From: Symbiodinium natans
Lineage: Eukaryota; Sar; Dinophyceae; Suessiales; Symbiodiniaceae
Assembly: GCA_905221605.1 (NCBI GenBank)
Contig: CAJNDS010002530.1
Location: 186,001-250,000, forward strand
Length of the DNA: 64,000 nt
Reading direction: 5' to 3'
The notes beneath the pieces were generated by a model. It made no database searches and had not been told where the DNA came from. It worked only from the letters and a program-made list of their open reading frames with translations. Positions 36,616-47,316 of the stretch are shown here, one piece after another (the stretch's first letter is position 1; each line of letters begins with the position of its first letter). The translations under genes and the position numbers were made by a program.

Positions 36616-37169
36616 GATGCATGTGACATCACTTTACTTAATCAGAACGCAACTGTCCATGGTGCTTTAGCCACTTTTGACCCTGCCTGGTAAGTCTTTG
36701 CAAAGTGAATCTGGGCCTTGCTGAGCAGTGCAACGATGTGCAGCGCAGTGCAACGCCACGCAGCCCAATGCCACAATGTCTGGACTTTTGATAATTTGTT
36801 ATGATCAAGGCGAGACCCTGTCTACATCGAAGAGGCACCGCACGGTTGGTGATCCAGCATATTCCACGTGCCCTCCCTATCCTATGGTCGGCGACATCGC
36901 CATCTGCAGTGTCAGCCCCGACAAGGGTGGCAGAACTGAGAGAGCAGCCGTGCGCTCGTCTGCCACGGATTTGGGACCAAGGTGGCCTCTGCTGTAGCTA
37001 GCCTCACCAGATCAGGTTCTGGCATTCTTCGAGCTTAACAATTGGTGAGGGTGACAGCTTGCAGCAGGACGCATTGGGGGCACTTCAAGCCGCTCATCTT
37101 TTCATCTGCGGGTCGGGTCAGCAAAGCCACTCAGTTTCCAGACGAACCTTAAGTGCTCGAGAGGACATG

Positions 37170-38629
37170 CTACCCTTCAGATTCTGCACAGGCCGACAGC
37201 TCAGCACGTAGTGAGCCAAAAGGGGACCATGAAGTGCGATGGAGTACGAACATTGAATTCAACACATGCGGCACCGACAGCACCTGCCCTTCTTCTCTGA
37301 GGTCCACGCGCTTCTTGCGAGCGGGCGCAACTCCACCCTCAGAAAACCCCTTATTGTCAAAATCTCCTAAAGTCCGAAAGCTCCTAATTTAAGCTCCTCC
37401 TCAGACTAATTTTGAAGTCTGCTGCCGTTTCGAACAGCTTCTACGAGCTTCCCTTGTGTTCGCAGAGGATGTACATGATTTAGAGCATTACGTGCGCAGA
37501 GCTGAGAGAACACGAGGCGGCAAAAAAGGCACCTCGCGGAAGCCGTTCTTGAAGCGTCGGGCGATGTGCTTCACATACCTGTCATGAACAACTCTTGGAT
37601 GCAGCTACTGTACATGAAGCGTGATGCTGAATTCGGTGAACGACCCCCTTCTCGTTGGAAAGACGGCGTGACACCTGTTCGATCTTGTTTGAGATTGCCA
37701 TGATTGCCCGAAGGTCCGCTATGATTGCTGGGCGTGTTGTAGTTTGAAGTTGCTCAACAAAAGTGCATGGCGGGCGCCATCATCCGGCCTGTTCAGTGGT
37801 CGTCTGCATGCGTTCGGTTCTTCTTGAAGCTTGTCATTGCTTCGCGTACTTGGATATCTGGAGTGCGATGTCCCAGGGCATTTGGGTTGCGACGTGTTCT
37901 GTGATTTCGGCAAAATGCGGAAGGCAACAGAAGGCACCAAAGCATACCAAAGCAACATACCCCCAGCATTGCCAGACCTCATCCGTCCTGTGCCTGGAGC
38001 TCGTCGACGCTTGGACTGGAGCGTTGGCCGATGTGGATCATGTCTACACGATGGACAAGCTGTGCAACTGCACAACTGCATCATGGAAGCCCGCTTGGCC
38101 ATCTGCCTTCTTCGACCATTCATAAGAGCGGATCTTGGCTGCAGGGTATCCGCATGCAGCCTTGGCAGCCACTGCTTTTTCATGCTGCAATCGCAGGTTA
38201 TCGCAGGCTGGGGACTGCGGAGAGTGTGGCTACGCAAGCCGCGACGCAAGCCGCTACGCAAGCCGCTGTACTTACCACTATGCTCCGCGAGCAGTAGACC
38301 AGCAAAACGTCTCATTAATTCAGCGTCTTTTGCCTCGTGAACATTGAAGACTGTCTTTGGTGTGAAAATGATTGTGAAAATGTATAGACATTAAGTTGAC
38401 TGCAAGGCTCCTGCCATCACGAGCTAAAGATCAACCTCTCAAGTCCTCCTCAGTGACTCCCCAGCATTGCAGAATTGCGGCCACAGCACGCATTTCTTGT
38501 TCTGCGTGTGGTAGGAGCGCTTCCCACACCGGGGGCACAAGGAGTGTGTCCTTAAGGACTGCATGTGCAACAAGGCTGACCTGAGCCCTGGCGCTCCTAA
38601 GTCGAGTGCTTCTTGTGGCGCTTGCCCAT
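37170..38629 (-). CDS. RPL37: 60S ribosomal protein eL37, copy 1, six exons
   Basis: eL37 is a small zinc-ribbon protein of the large ribosomal subunit. Minus-strand exons: 38629-38610 (MGKRHKK, GC donor at 38609-38608); 38550-38490 (THSLCPRCGKRSYHTQNKKC, GT donor); 38160-38107 (AACGYPAAKIRSYEWSKK, GC donor at 38106-38105); 38015-37978 (SKRRRAPGTGRM plus two bases of Arg, GT donor); 37578-37533 (YVKHIARRFKNGFRE, GT donor); and from 37337 (GGVAPARKKR onward). The phases fit exactly across every joint. Both zinc-binding CxxC pairs (CPRC and CAAC) are present. Acceptors are AG followed by G except before exon 4 (CAG/T). The last frame runs on for about 45 residues past the usual C-terminus to a TAG at 37170, so a further intron or a dinoflagellate extension is possible. 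Confidence 0.95.
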
Positions 38630-38644
38630 TGCGGGCGTGCCGTC

Positions 38645-38655
38645 TCCACCTAACA
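38645..38655 (-). promoter_or_regulatory. Predicted trans-splice acceptor for eL37 copy 1
   Basis: Upstream of the eL37 start codon the sense strand reads TGTCTTGTTAG then GTGGAG. The AG at 38651-38650 would place the spliced leader 20 nt before the ATG. Only about 45 bp separate it from the stop codon of the upstream gene. Prediction from sequence only. Confidence 0.5.
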
Positions 38656-38693
38656 AGACACATGGTAAGACTCTGACGAAGTCTTGAGCGGTT

Positions 38694-40165
38694 TTATGTG
38701 CTCTTCAGCAGTTCCTGAACTAGTTCAGAGCAAGCAAGCTGCTTGGAAATGAAGGAAGCAGCACGCGCAGTAAGTGCCGCTCCTCCGGGCAAGCGCGCCA
38801 TGACCTGGGAAGCAAGAAGCCTCTCTTGCTTTTGTCTGCACAAGCCTGCAATTGCAAGGCTAGCACCATGAGAGTCGAGCCCTCAGTCACCTCGCCGACA
38901 GGCAGAGGAGCTTTCAGACATCTCTCATATCTCTCAGTGCCCTTCACGGTGTCTCAGCGCGGAATATGCTTGGACGCTTGGCAAGCAGCAAGAGCGAATA
39001 GCATAGAACTTATAGGGACCGAAGGATTCATGCACGAGGGGCTCGTCAGGAACCCCGTCTGGAATCGTCGGCAGCTGTGAGGGTTGGCGGGCAACTGATG
39101 GTAACAGCGGGGGACGCTGCTGCTTGGTGCCGCTGAGGAGTGCTTGCACCGTGCCACGACAGCTTCAGATGAAAAAGAATCAAGAGACGCTGTAAGTGTG
39201 ACAAAGCGCTTCTGGAGGTGGCACTCGTGGGATAGTGAGAAGCACACGAAAGCACCGAAGCTCAGTCTCGAGGATGCGCAAAAAAAAACTGGGGCCTGGT
39301 ATGCGTTCAGCATCACATCGTCTTCTAACCACCTCGGCTTCGTACAGGATGCTAAGGACATGACTCGAGAGGTCTGTCAAGCACTGGAGAATGGAAAGCA
39401 CTCGAGACCGCTTCTGAGATCCACACTGGCCTCCAAAGCAAAGGCCTTCATTTTGGATTCCCAAAGTTGCCTTGTATGAAACATGCGATGACGTCATACA
39501 AGACCAACACTGGAATGCGAAAGGTGCTGAAAGTGTGCCATTCACATGTATGAGCGTGGAACCTTCACCTCAAGGACGGAGCTGTTCTCCTTTCTGGATG
39601 GTTTGCTGCACAACACCACGTCAAGCGAGCTTTCCAGCCGAATGGTAACTAGAATCACACTCTTGAGACTCTTGACGCTTCGAGTGGACAGTTCCAGCAA
39701 TCAAGCTTCACAACGTCATGCCACGTCTGACTCCGTCTGACCACCGCGCCTCCACATGGAGCGCCACGGAGTCACCGGCAATTGTCCTGGTGGCGGCATG
39801 ATACTGGGATCATCCCCTTCCTCAGTATTGGTGATTAAACAGGTGCGGGACCGGGCACCGCTGATCCCCATAGCAGTTTGCAGATGTGCAGATGGCAGAA
39901 GTCCTTGCAAAGAGTTGCATCATGCCCTTTGGGCCCTTTTAGGCCCCTATACCCGGCCACACCCGGCCCGCAGTCTAACCTCGTTCGGGCCAAAATGGTG
40001 CATCGCGAGTTCGTGAGCAGAAGTTGGAGCCAGCTGCACTGGTGCTGGGACTTTGTGCGCTTGGAAGACCACACCGGCAGAAAGGCTTCGTGCCTGCGAC
40101 GCTTGCCAGGCGAAGGCCTCCCCATCCTGATCAAGGTGGGACGGAAGGTCCTGTCCTGTTGAATG
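38694..40165 (-). CDS. Unknown gene upstream of eL37, copy 1: 3' exons ending in TAA
   Basis: I do not recognise this gene. Minus-strand exon-like islands: about 40160-39965 (DLPSHLDQDGEAFAWQASQA then AHELAMHHFGPNEV); 39870-39740 (CLITNTEEGDDPSIMPPPGQ); 39475-39395 (ESKMKAFALEASVDLRSGLE); 39130-38965 (GTKQQRPPLLPSVARQPSQL then ESFGPYKFYAI); and 38845-38694 (CRQKQERLLASQVMARLPGG then KQLACSELVQELLKST and stop). The Pro-rich middle and helical end suggest a soluble protein. The gene continues upstream of the duplication edge into sequence that differs between the two copies, so at least one copy has a different 5' part. Confidence 0.5.
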
Positions 40166-40174
40166 GATTGCCTG

Positions 40175-40310
40175 TTTACCCTTTCTTTGCGTTCGCATGT
40201 TCAGCAGGAATCGACCTACCATGCCGCGCTCTCAGTTGCCTCACAACCGTGGCAGCAGTCAGCATGCCCCGTCGCATGCATGCTAGTGCTAGTCCATGCT
40301 CATGTCGATC
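40175..40310. other. 136-bp unique spacer between the duplicated segments
   Basis: Sequence absent from both copies and from the outer flanks as far as I can see. No repeat or target-site duplication is evident. Confidence 0.8.
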
Positions 40311-40662
40311 GTCTACATCGAAAAGGCACAGCGCACGGTTGGTGATCCAGCATATTCCACGTGCCCTCCCTATCCTATGGTCGGCGACATCGCCATCTGC
40401 AGTGTCAGCCCCGACAAGGGTGGCAGAACTGAGAGAGCAGCCGTGCGCTCGTCTGCCACGGATTTGGGACCAAGGTGGTCTCTGCTGTAGCTAGCCTCAC
40501 CAGATCAGGTTCTGGCATTCTTCGAGCTTAACAATTGGTGAGGGTGACAGCTTGCAGCAGGACGCATTGGGGGCACTTCAAGCCGCTCATCTTTTCATCT
40601 GCGGGTCGGGTCAGCAAAGCCACTCAGTTTCCAGACGAACCTTAAGTGCTCGAGAGGACATG

Positions 40663-42110
40663 CTACCCTTCAGATTCTGCACAGGCCGACAGCTCAGCAC
40701 ATAGTGAGCCAAAAGGGGACCATGAAGTGCGATGGAGTACGAACATTGAAGTCAACACATGCGGCACCGACAGCACCTGCCCTTCTTCTCTGAGGTCCAC
40801 GCGCTTCTTGCGAGCGGGCGCAACTCCACCCTCAGAAAACACCAAATTGTCATAATCTCCTAAAGTCCGAAAGCTCCTAATTTAAGCTCCTCCTCAGACT
40901 AAATTTGAAGTCTGCTGCCGTTTCGAACAGCTTCTACGAGCTTCCCTTGTGTTCGCAGAGGATGTACATGATTTAGAGCATTACGTGCGCAGAGCTGAGA
41001 GAACACGAGGCGGCAAAAAAGGCACCTCGCGGAAGCCGTTCTTGAAGCGTCGGGCGATGTGCTTCACATACCTGTCATGAACAACTCTTGGATGCAGCTA
41101 CTGTACATGAAGCGTGATGCTGAATTCGGTGAACGACCCCCTTCTCGTTGGAAAGACGGCGTGACACCTGTTCGATCTTGTTTGAGATTGCCATGATTGC
41201 CCGAAGGTCCGCTATGATTGCTGGGCGTGTTGTAGTTTGAAGTTGCTCAACAAAAGTGCATGGCGGGCGCCATCATCCGGCCTGTTCAGTGGTCGTCTGC
41301 ATGCGTTCGGTTCTTCTTGAAGCTTGTCATTGCTTCGCGTACTTGGATATCTGGAGTGCGATGTCCCAGGGCATTTGGGTTGCGACGTGTTCTGTGATTT
41401 CGGCAAAATGCGGAAGGCAACAGAAGGCACCAAAGCATACCAAAGCAACATACCCCCAGCATTGCCAGACCTCATCCGTCCTGTGCCTGGAGCTCGTCGA
41501 CGCTTGGACTGGAGCGTTGGCCGATGTGGTTCATGTCTACACGATGGACAAGCTGTGCAACTGCACAACTGCATCATGGAAGCCCGCTTGGCCATCTGCC
41601 TTCTTCGACCATTCATAAGAGCGGATCTTGGCTGCAGGGTATCCGCATGCAGCCTTGGTAGCCACTGCTTTTTCATGCTGCAATCGCAGGTTATCGCAGG
41701 CTGGGGACTGCGGAGAGTGTGGCTATGCAAGCCGCGACGCAAGCCGCTACGCAAGCCGCTGTACTTACCACTATGCTCCGCGAGCAGTAGACCAGCAAAA
41801 CGTCTCATTAATTCAGCGTCTTTTGCCTCGTGAACATTGAAGACTGTCTTTGGTGTGAAAATGTATAGACATTAAGTTGACTGCAAGGCTCCTGCCATCA
41901 CGAGCTAAAGATCAACCTCTCAAGTCCTCCTCGGTGACTCCCCAGCATTGCAGAATTGCGGCCACAGCACGCATTTCTTGTTCTGCGTGTGGTAGGAGCG
42001 CTTCCCACACCGGGGGCACAAGGAGTGTGTCCTTAAGGACTGCATGTGCAACAAGGCTGACCTGAGCCCTGGCGCTCCTAAGTCGAGTGCTTCTTGTGGC
42101 GCTTGCCCAT
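40663..42110 (-). CDS. RPL37: 60S ribosomal protein eL37, copy 2, six exons
   Basis: Duplicate of the eL37 gene. Exons: 42110-42091, 42031-41971, 41653-41600, 41508-41471, 41071-41026 and from 40830. The 219 coding bases of exons 1-5 are identical to copy 1. In the putative C-terminal extension two bases differ and both would change the residue (Asn to Thr, Arg to Cys), which hints that the extension is untranslated or unconstrained. Introns show a handful of substitutions. The copy appears intact. In dinoflagellates highly expressed genes are often in tandem copies, and this pair fits that habit. Confidence 0.95.
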
Positions 42111-42125
42111 TGCGGGCGTGCCGTC

Positions 42126-42136
42126 TCCACCTAACA
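42126..42136 (-). promoter_or_regulatory. Predicted trans-splice acceptor for eL37 copy 2
   Basis: Same TTGTTAG/GTGGAG site as in copy 1, 20 nt before the copy 2 ATG at 42110. Confidence 0.5.
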
Positions 42137-42174
42137 AGACACATGGTAAGACTCTGACAAAGTCTTGAGCGGTT

Positions 42175-43646
42175 TAATGTGCTCTTCAGCAGTTCCTGAA
42201 CTAGTTCAGAGCAAGCAAGCTGCTTGGAAATGAAGGAAGCAGCACGCGCAGTAAGTGCCGCTCCTCCGGGCAAGCGCGCCATGACCTGGGAAGCAAGAAG
42301 CCTCTCTTGCTTTTGTCTGCACAAGCCTGCAATTGCAAGGCTAGCACCATGAGAGTCGAGCCCTCAGTCACCTCGCCGACAGGCAGAGGAGCTTTCAGAC
42401 ATCTCTCATATCTCTCAGTGCCCTTCACGGTGTCTCAGCGCGGAATATGCTTGGACGCTTGGCAAGCAGCAAGAGCGAATAGCATAGAACTTATAGGGAC
42501 CGAAGGATTCATGCACGAGGGGCTCGTCAGGAACCCCGTCTGGAATCGTCGGCAGCTGTGAGGGTTGGCGGGCAACTGATGGTAACAGCGGGGGACGCTG
42601 CTGCTTGGTGCCGCTGAGGAGTGCTTGCACCGTGCCACGACAGCTTCAGATGAAAAAGAATCAAGAGACGCTGTAAGTGTGACAAAGCGCTTCTGGAGGT
42701 GGCACTCGTGGGATAGTGAGAAGCACACGAAAGCACCGAAGCTCAGTCTCGAGGATGCGCAAAAAAAAACTGGGGCCTGGTATGCGTTCAGCATCACATC
42801 GTCTTCTAACCACCTCGGCTTCGTACAGGATGCTAAGGACATGACTCGAGAGGTCTGTCAAGCACTGGAGAATGGAAAGCACTCGAGACCGCTTCTGAGA
42901 TCCACACTGGCCTCCAAAGCAAAGGCCTTCATTTTGGATTCCCAAAGTTGCCTTGTATGAAACATGCGATGACGTCATACAAGACCAACACTGGAATGCG
43001 AAAGGTGCTGAAAGTGTGCCATTCACATGTATGAGCGTGGAACCTTCACCTCAAGGACGGAGCTGTTCTCCTTTCTGGATGGTTTGCTGCACAACACCAC
43101 GTCAAGCGAGCTTTTCAGCCGAATGGTAACTAGAATCACACTCTTGAGACTCTTGACGCTTCGAGTGGACAGTTCCAGCAATCAAGCTTCACAACGTCAT
43201 GCCACGTCTGACTCCGTCTGACCACCGCGCCTCCACATGGAGCGCCACGGAGTCACCGGCAATTGTCCTGGTGGCGGCATGATACTGGGATCATCCCCTT
43301 CCTCAGTACTGGTGATTAAACAGGTGCGGGACCGGGCACCGCTGATCCCCATAGCAGTTTGCAGATGTGCAGATGGCAGAAGTCCTTGCAAAGAGTTGCA
43401 TCATGCCCTTTGGGCCCTTTTAGGCCCCTATACCCGGCCACACCCGGCCCGCAGTCTAACCTCGTTCGGGCCAAAATGGTGCATCGCGAGTTCGTGAGCA
43501 GAAGTTGGAGCCAGCTGCACTGGTGCTGGGACTTTGTGCGCTTGGAAGACCACACCGGCAGAAAGGCTTCGTGCCTGCGACGCTTGCCAGGCGAAGGCCT
43601 CCCCATCCTGATCAAGGTGGGACGGAAGGTCCTGTCCTGTTGAATG
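42175..43646 (-). CDS. Unknown gene upstream of eL37, copy 2: 3' exons, stop codon lost
   Basis: Same exon islands as in copy 1, shifted by 3481 bp, with Asn to Ser in CLITNTEEGDD. The TAA that ends copy 1 is TTA here (42175-42177). The frame therefore runs on through the eL37 leader and first intron into eL37 exon 2, in the same frame as CPRCGKRSYHTQNKKC. The 5' side beyond 43655 is unrelated to that of copy 1. It may be a 5'-replaced or non-functional copy. Confidence 0.45.
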
Positions 43647-43865
43647 GATTGCCTGAAATGCACAGGAGCTTGCGTGCGAATTCCAACGAAGCCTCCGTCA
43701 GACCCGCAGTTCCTTCGCAACCCCACCAGGATCCATCCCAAGAAGCACCTAGGCCATGCAGCTGATTCGCTGAAGTTCATGCAAGCGCATGGCACGCAGA
43801 AAAATTGACACAGCGGGTAGCTTCACGCCAAGACTAGAAGTTTCGGAATGTCTCAAGGCAATGTT

Positions 43866-43900
43866 GTACACACACACACACTCACACTCTCACACACAAA
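43866..43900 (+). repeat. (CA)n microsatellite
   Basis: ACACACACACACA with ACTC interruptions, ending in a short A run, just beyond the right edge of the duplication. No gene is evident from 43660 to 44590. Confidence 0.9.
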
Positions 43901-44599
43901 AAAGGCGTTGCAACATTGCTTGTTGCCCTTACAAGTCACTACAAAACAGGAGGGCAGTCGCATAGTAGACGCCAATCTCGACATGTCTGACACATAACTC
44001 CACTTCAACTACCACCAATATCTTCCCAGCATGCTCTTACTGCATCTAGATGCTCCATGCTGCCAGCTGTATTCTTTTGATTCCATGTCTGAAATGGTGA
44101 GTCGGCATGACATTAGTGTCATTGGTCGTGCCAATCCGCCATTTGAATGCGCATTGAAACTTGCATATGCTGCGCCAACACGTCGACTTGGTAGTCGGCG
44201 AGGCGTCCACACCAGAAGAGAAGCAAAGGCACGGTAGATGGCACGGTCAAATGCCAATTCCGAAACCATTCACCCATAAAGCGAAACAGTCCAATGGTAC
44301 GACTTGTGAGACAGTCAGGTGTTGGCGCGTTCATTAAACAATCAACATCCTCCTTCGCCTTGGCGTGGCATCGCACAAAAGGCAAAGCTGGTACTGATTA
44401 AGATCCATCGAGGCATCAGCACAACCTCCAGCCGGAACTCAAGCTGAGACAGAAAGCGCACAGCCATCCTGGCGAAGGCGCAGAGCTACTATGATAAACA
44501 AGGCAATCATATGTCTGCAACTTAGACACTGCAGGTTGGCACAGGGTTTTGTTGGAAAGAGTTCGGAACTCAACGCCCCGCGTCTCACTGCCCTGTACC

Positions 44600-45075
44600 A
44601 CTACTCGCCATCATCATCGTCATGATCATCATCATCATCATCATCACCATCACTGCCATCGACGTTTTCAGTATCGTCATCACTGCCGTCGGCGTCATCG
44701 CCACCACACAGGCCAACAACATATCACAGTGTCATTCTCAATGGTCTTTGTCATCATCTTCTTAGTTTTTTATCACCATGTTACTAATATCATGATCGTC
44801 GTCGTCGTCATTGTCGCCGCCGTCGTCGCCATCATCGTGCTGGCTTCATGTCATCAGCGATACATGATCAACGTCACCACCATCACCGTGACCATAACCA
44901 TGCATCCATCCATACAACCAGTCAGTCAACCAACCAATCAACTAACCAACCAATCAATCGAGCCATCGAGCACCCAAGCAATCAAGCAATCAAGCAATCA
45001 ACCATCATCAACAAATCGTCGTAAATCATCAACTATCACCACTCCATTGTCCATCACGAACCATCAATCACCCTC
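44600..45075 (+). repeat. Degenerate (ATC)n and (CAAT/CCAA)n microsatellite block
   Basis: 44605-44900 is a degenerate CAT/CGT trinucleotide field. 44905-45075 changes to ATCAATCAACCAACC-type tetranucleotides. The 230-residue plus-strand frame across it (His, then Val/Ile, then Ser/Thr/Gln) is a by-product. Confidence 0.9.
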
Positions 45076-45889
45076 ATCACTTGCTGTGGGGGCCTCGCAC
45101 ATCTCATTGACAGACACTGGCTTACTCTTGTGTCCCGTACGTCCTAAATTCATGTCAGTGCTGCGCGTCGCATGGCTGCCACTCCAGCTGGGACCGCGCC
45201 TTATGTACAAAGGAGTGGCAAGGATGAGCATAATGTACTGATGTTGTGTCTAGCTCAGGCTGAGAAGCTGCATCCACCGCTGCAGGAAGGTTGCCGAGGC
45301 GTAAGAGGACCTACTTCGCACCAAGAGGCGAGGTGGCATGTGCCCATAAATTGATGCGCACTCTTGCAAGACCCAGCGAAGCAAGCCTTGCTTTTGCAGA
45401 GACGAGCATAGAAAAGGCGAGGATTGATCCTTGGTCAACTCTTGCTGAGCAGATCCTAGGCTGGTGCGCACCACCCTTGACCGATCTGGACTCTAGATTG
45501 CTTCCCGGAGGTTGTAAAGTGCGAAAGGTTGCCCTCCAGCATCGGCAAATCCTGAGAGTCGTCTGGGATCTGAGGATCTGAGAACACCACTGGAGGGCGT
45601 TCTCCAGCAGACCCAGCGCACGCTGATCGTCCTCAGCTTTAGGGCCATTCCGGACGAAGTCATTGGGCAGAAGAAAGCCGTGAAAACCCGTAGTTAATCA
45701 TGTTTTCGAACATGGCTGAAGCATCCCGAAGAGCGCACAATGCACAATCCATTCACTGCCTTTACACAACTGTTCTTGGGCTCTGCTGGCACGTTCCGGC
45801 ATTGTTGCGCTCTGTTTGACGAAGGCCCGAATCATGCTTCGAGAAAATACTCAGGGAACCCATTGCATGGGTGATCATGGGTGCCCGCG

Positions 45890-46905
45890 ATTATGCAAAA
45901 ACGCCAAAGGTTGCAAGAACTGGGAGTACTCGCACCAGTGACGGCCAGCTATCCACAAGTGTGTCAAGTGTCTGCAGTGCGCAGCGCCGTAAAAAGGGCA
46001 GGCTCCAACGGCTGACTAGCTGGTGCTTCACTGCACAGAAAAAGTTCTCTGAGCTCAGCTCCTCTCCAAAAAGCTCAGCTCCCAGATTTGCAAGGGCATA
46101 TGGATTCCTGGCACGCAGGGCTAACATGCACTGGTTCCACTCAAAGGCCCCAGTCAGAGTGCCGACAAAACAGGTTCCCGTCACTCGCCATCCAACTCAA
46201 TGGCCCGCTCCAGCAGCTCAATCTTCTCGGATCTGAAGACCCGCAAAAGCTGAGCGACATATGCCAAAATATACTATTCAGGGCACTGCGGGACACAGCT
46301 CCCACCTGACATGGACAAATAATGTCAGACCATTGACCTCTCCAGACTACACATGCAAGATGCAGTTGACCGGCCATGTGATCGAGATTCGAGCTCCCAA
46401 CTGCATATGAACAGCCCGGACACTGGCGATGGGCTTGCTGGTAAAGGTCTTTGGCCTTGCAAAACATCAAACCGAGGCTTTACAGACATACCTGGCAACA
46501 CTTGCCCTTATGCACACTCAACAAGCGCTTTCTTGCTTGCTCACCTGTTCCGGCGCAGCATCTACTCTCTTGTGCTGCGAACATAACAGATAATGAGTCT
46601 GCCTGTGCTGCGCGAATGTGTTGACGCAACATGTGCAGGTGGGTTGAGCAAATATGAGCAGATGTTCACATCAGCTCCTGGGCCTCTGCCAGCAGCCGTT
46701 CGCGCAAAGCTTCGATTCTGGACGCACTTGCCACCTCACTTTGCTCAAAATGGCCAAAAGGCCTTCAAATGTTCTCCTCACGAAAAAGCAGAGAAGGCAG
46801 CGCCTCTTCAGCTTCAACAGACCTTCGGCAAGCCATTCGTGGCTTTTCAAATGACGCGCTTTCTGAATCTAGAGATCTGCAACTGCGGCTGTGTGGCACC
46901 TGCGT
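45890..46905 (-). CDS. Unrecognised minus-strand gene, four exon islands
   Basis: Exon-like islands: about 46900-46770 (SLDSESASFEKPRMACRRSV then EAEEALPSLLFREENI); 46755-46670 (SEVASASRIEALRERLLAEA); 46255-46185 (AQLLRVFRSEKIELLERAIE); and 46175-45895 (MLALRARNPYALANLGAELF then EELSSENFFCAVKHQLVS). The helical, Glu/Leu-rich composition suggests coiled-coil or helical-repeat structure. I cannot assign a family. Flanking 45250-45600 is open on both strands and is left uncalled. Confidence 0.45.
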
Positions 46906-46989
46906 GGGTTTGGCATGTGCCGATCGTCTCCTTCAACATCGTTGTATCTCCTGGCACTCTTGTCAGCTTCAACAAATGAAGTCAAAGAT

Positions 46990-47190
46990 ACGTGAAACGA
47001 GTGCACCTCACAGGACCTCACACCAACCAATGGAAAGAGGTGCCCCATCAACCACGTGAAAGAAGTGCACCGCGCACCGGCCAGGCACAAGGACACAACA
47101 AGACCAACCAACTGAAAAGAAACCTGAAGGGACACTCACCAAATAAAAGAAGTGCACCACACGCCAACCAAGCGAAAATACGCGAAAGTA
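46990..47190 (+). repeat. Degenerate ~40-50-bp minisatellite
   Basis: Four degenerate units of CACC..CC AACCAA.TGAAAA..A CGTGAAAGAAGTG appear in succession (recurrent words GAAGTGCACC, GACCAACCAA, GTGAAAG). It lies about 130 bp beyond the 3' end of the F-box/TPR gene. Confidence 0.65.
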
Positions 47191-47316
47191 AGGAGCCTGG
47201 GTGCCAGCACTTCCTGCTCACCGGGCGGAGCCTACAATTGTGGACTTGTCCAAAGTGCAAACAGCATCACAGAAGACATCGTCTTTGCTTCACATGCTCA
47301 CGAGCTCAGACTGGCT

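Larger units (their letters stand above)
36820..40174. repeat. Segmental duplication, copy 1 (3,355 bp)
   Basis: This segment recurs at 40311-43655 in the same orientation with an offset of 3491-3493 bp, falling to 3481 bp after a 12-bp deletion. By eye I count roughly 20 single-base differences, about 99.4% identity. Both edges are sharp: the left starts at GTCTACATCGA, the right ends at GGATTGCCTG. It contains a whole eL37 gene and the 3' part of an upstream unknown gene. Confidence 0.97.
40311..43655. repeat. Segmental duplication, copy 2 (3,345 bp)
   Basis: Second copy of 36820-40174, separated from it by 136 bp of unrelated sequence (40175-40310). Relative to copy 1 it lacks 12 bp at the GTGAAAATGATTGTGAAAATG site (copy 1 about 38357-38380). 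Substitutions fall mainly in introns and flanks; none touches eL37 exons 1-5. Confidence 0.97.

Noticed and set aside
37215..37235. GAGCCAAAAGGGG, resembling part of a reversed spliced leader
   Set aside because: Only 9-10 bases match the leader complement and there is no transcript context; the exact 16-nt match is only at 55453-55468.
37719..38315. 198-residue minus-strand frame inside the duplication (and its twin at 41212-41808)
   Set aside because: It passes through eL37 exon 4 in frame but runs through exon 3 in the wrong frame and across introns; the spliced gene explains the locus.
44549..45241. 230-residue plus-strand frame rich in His, Val and Ser/Thr
   Set aside because: Produced entirely by (ATC)n and (CAAT)n microsatellites.
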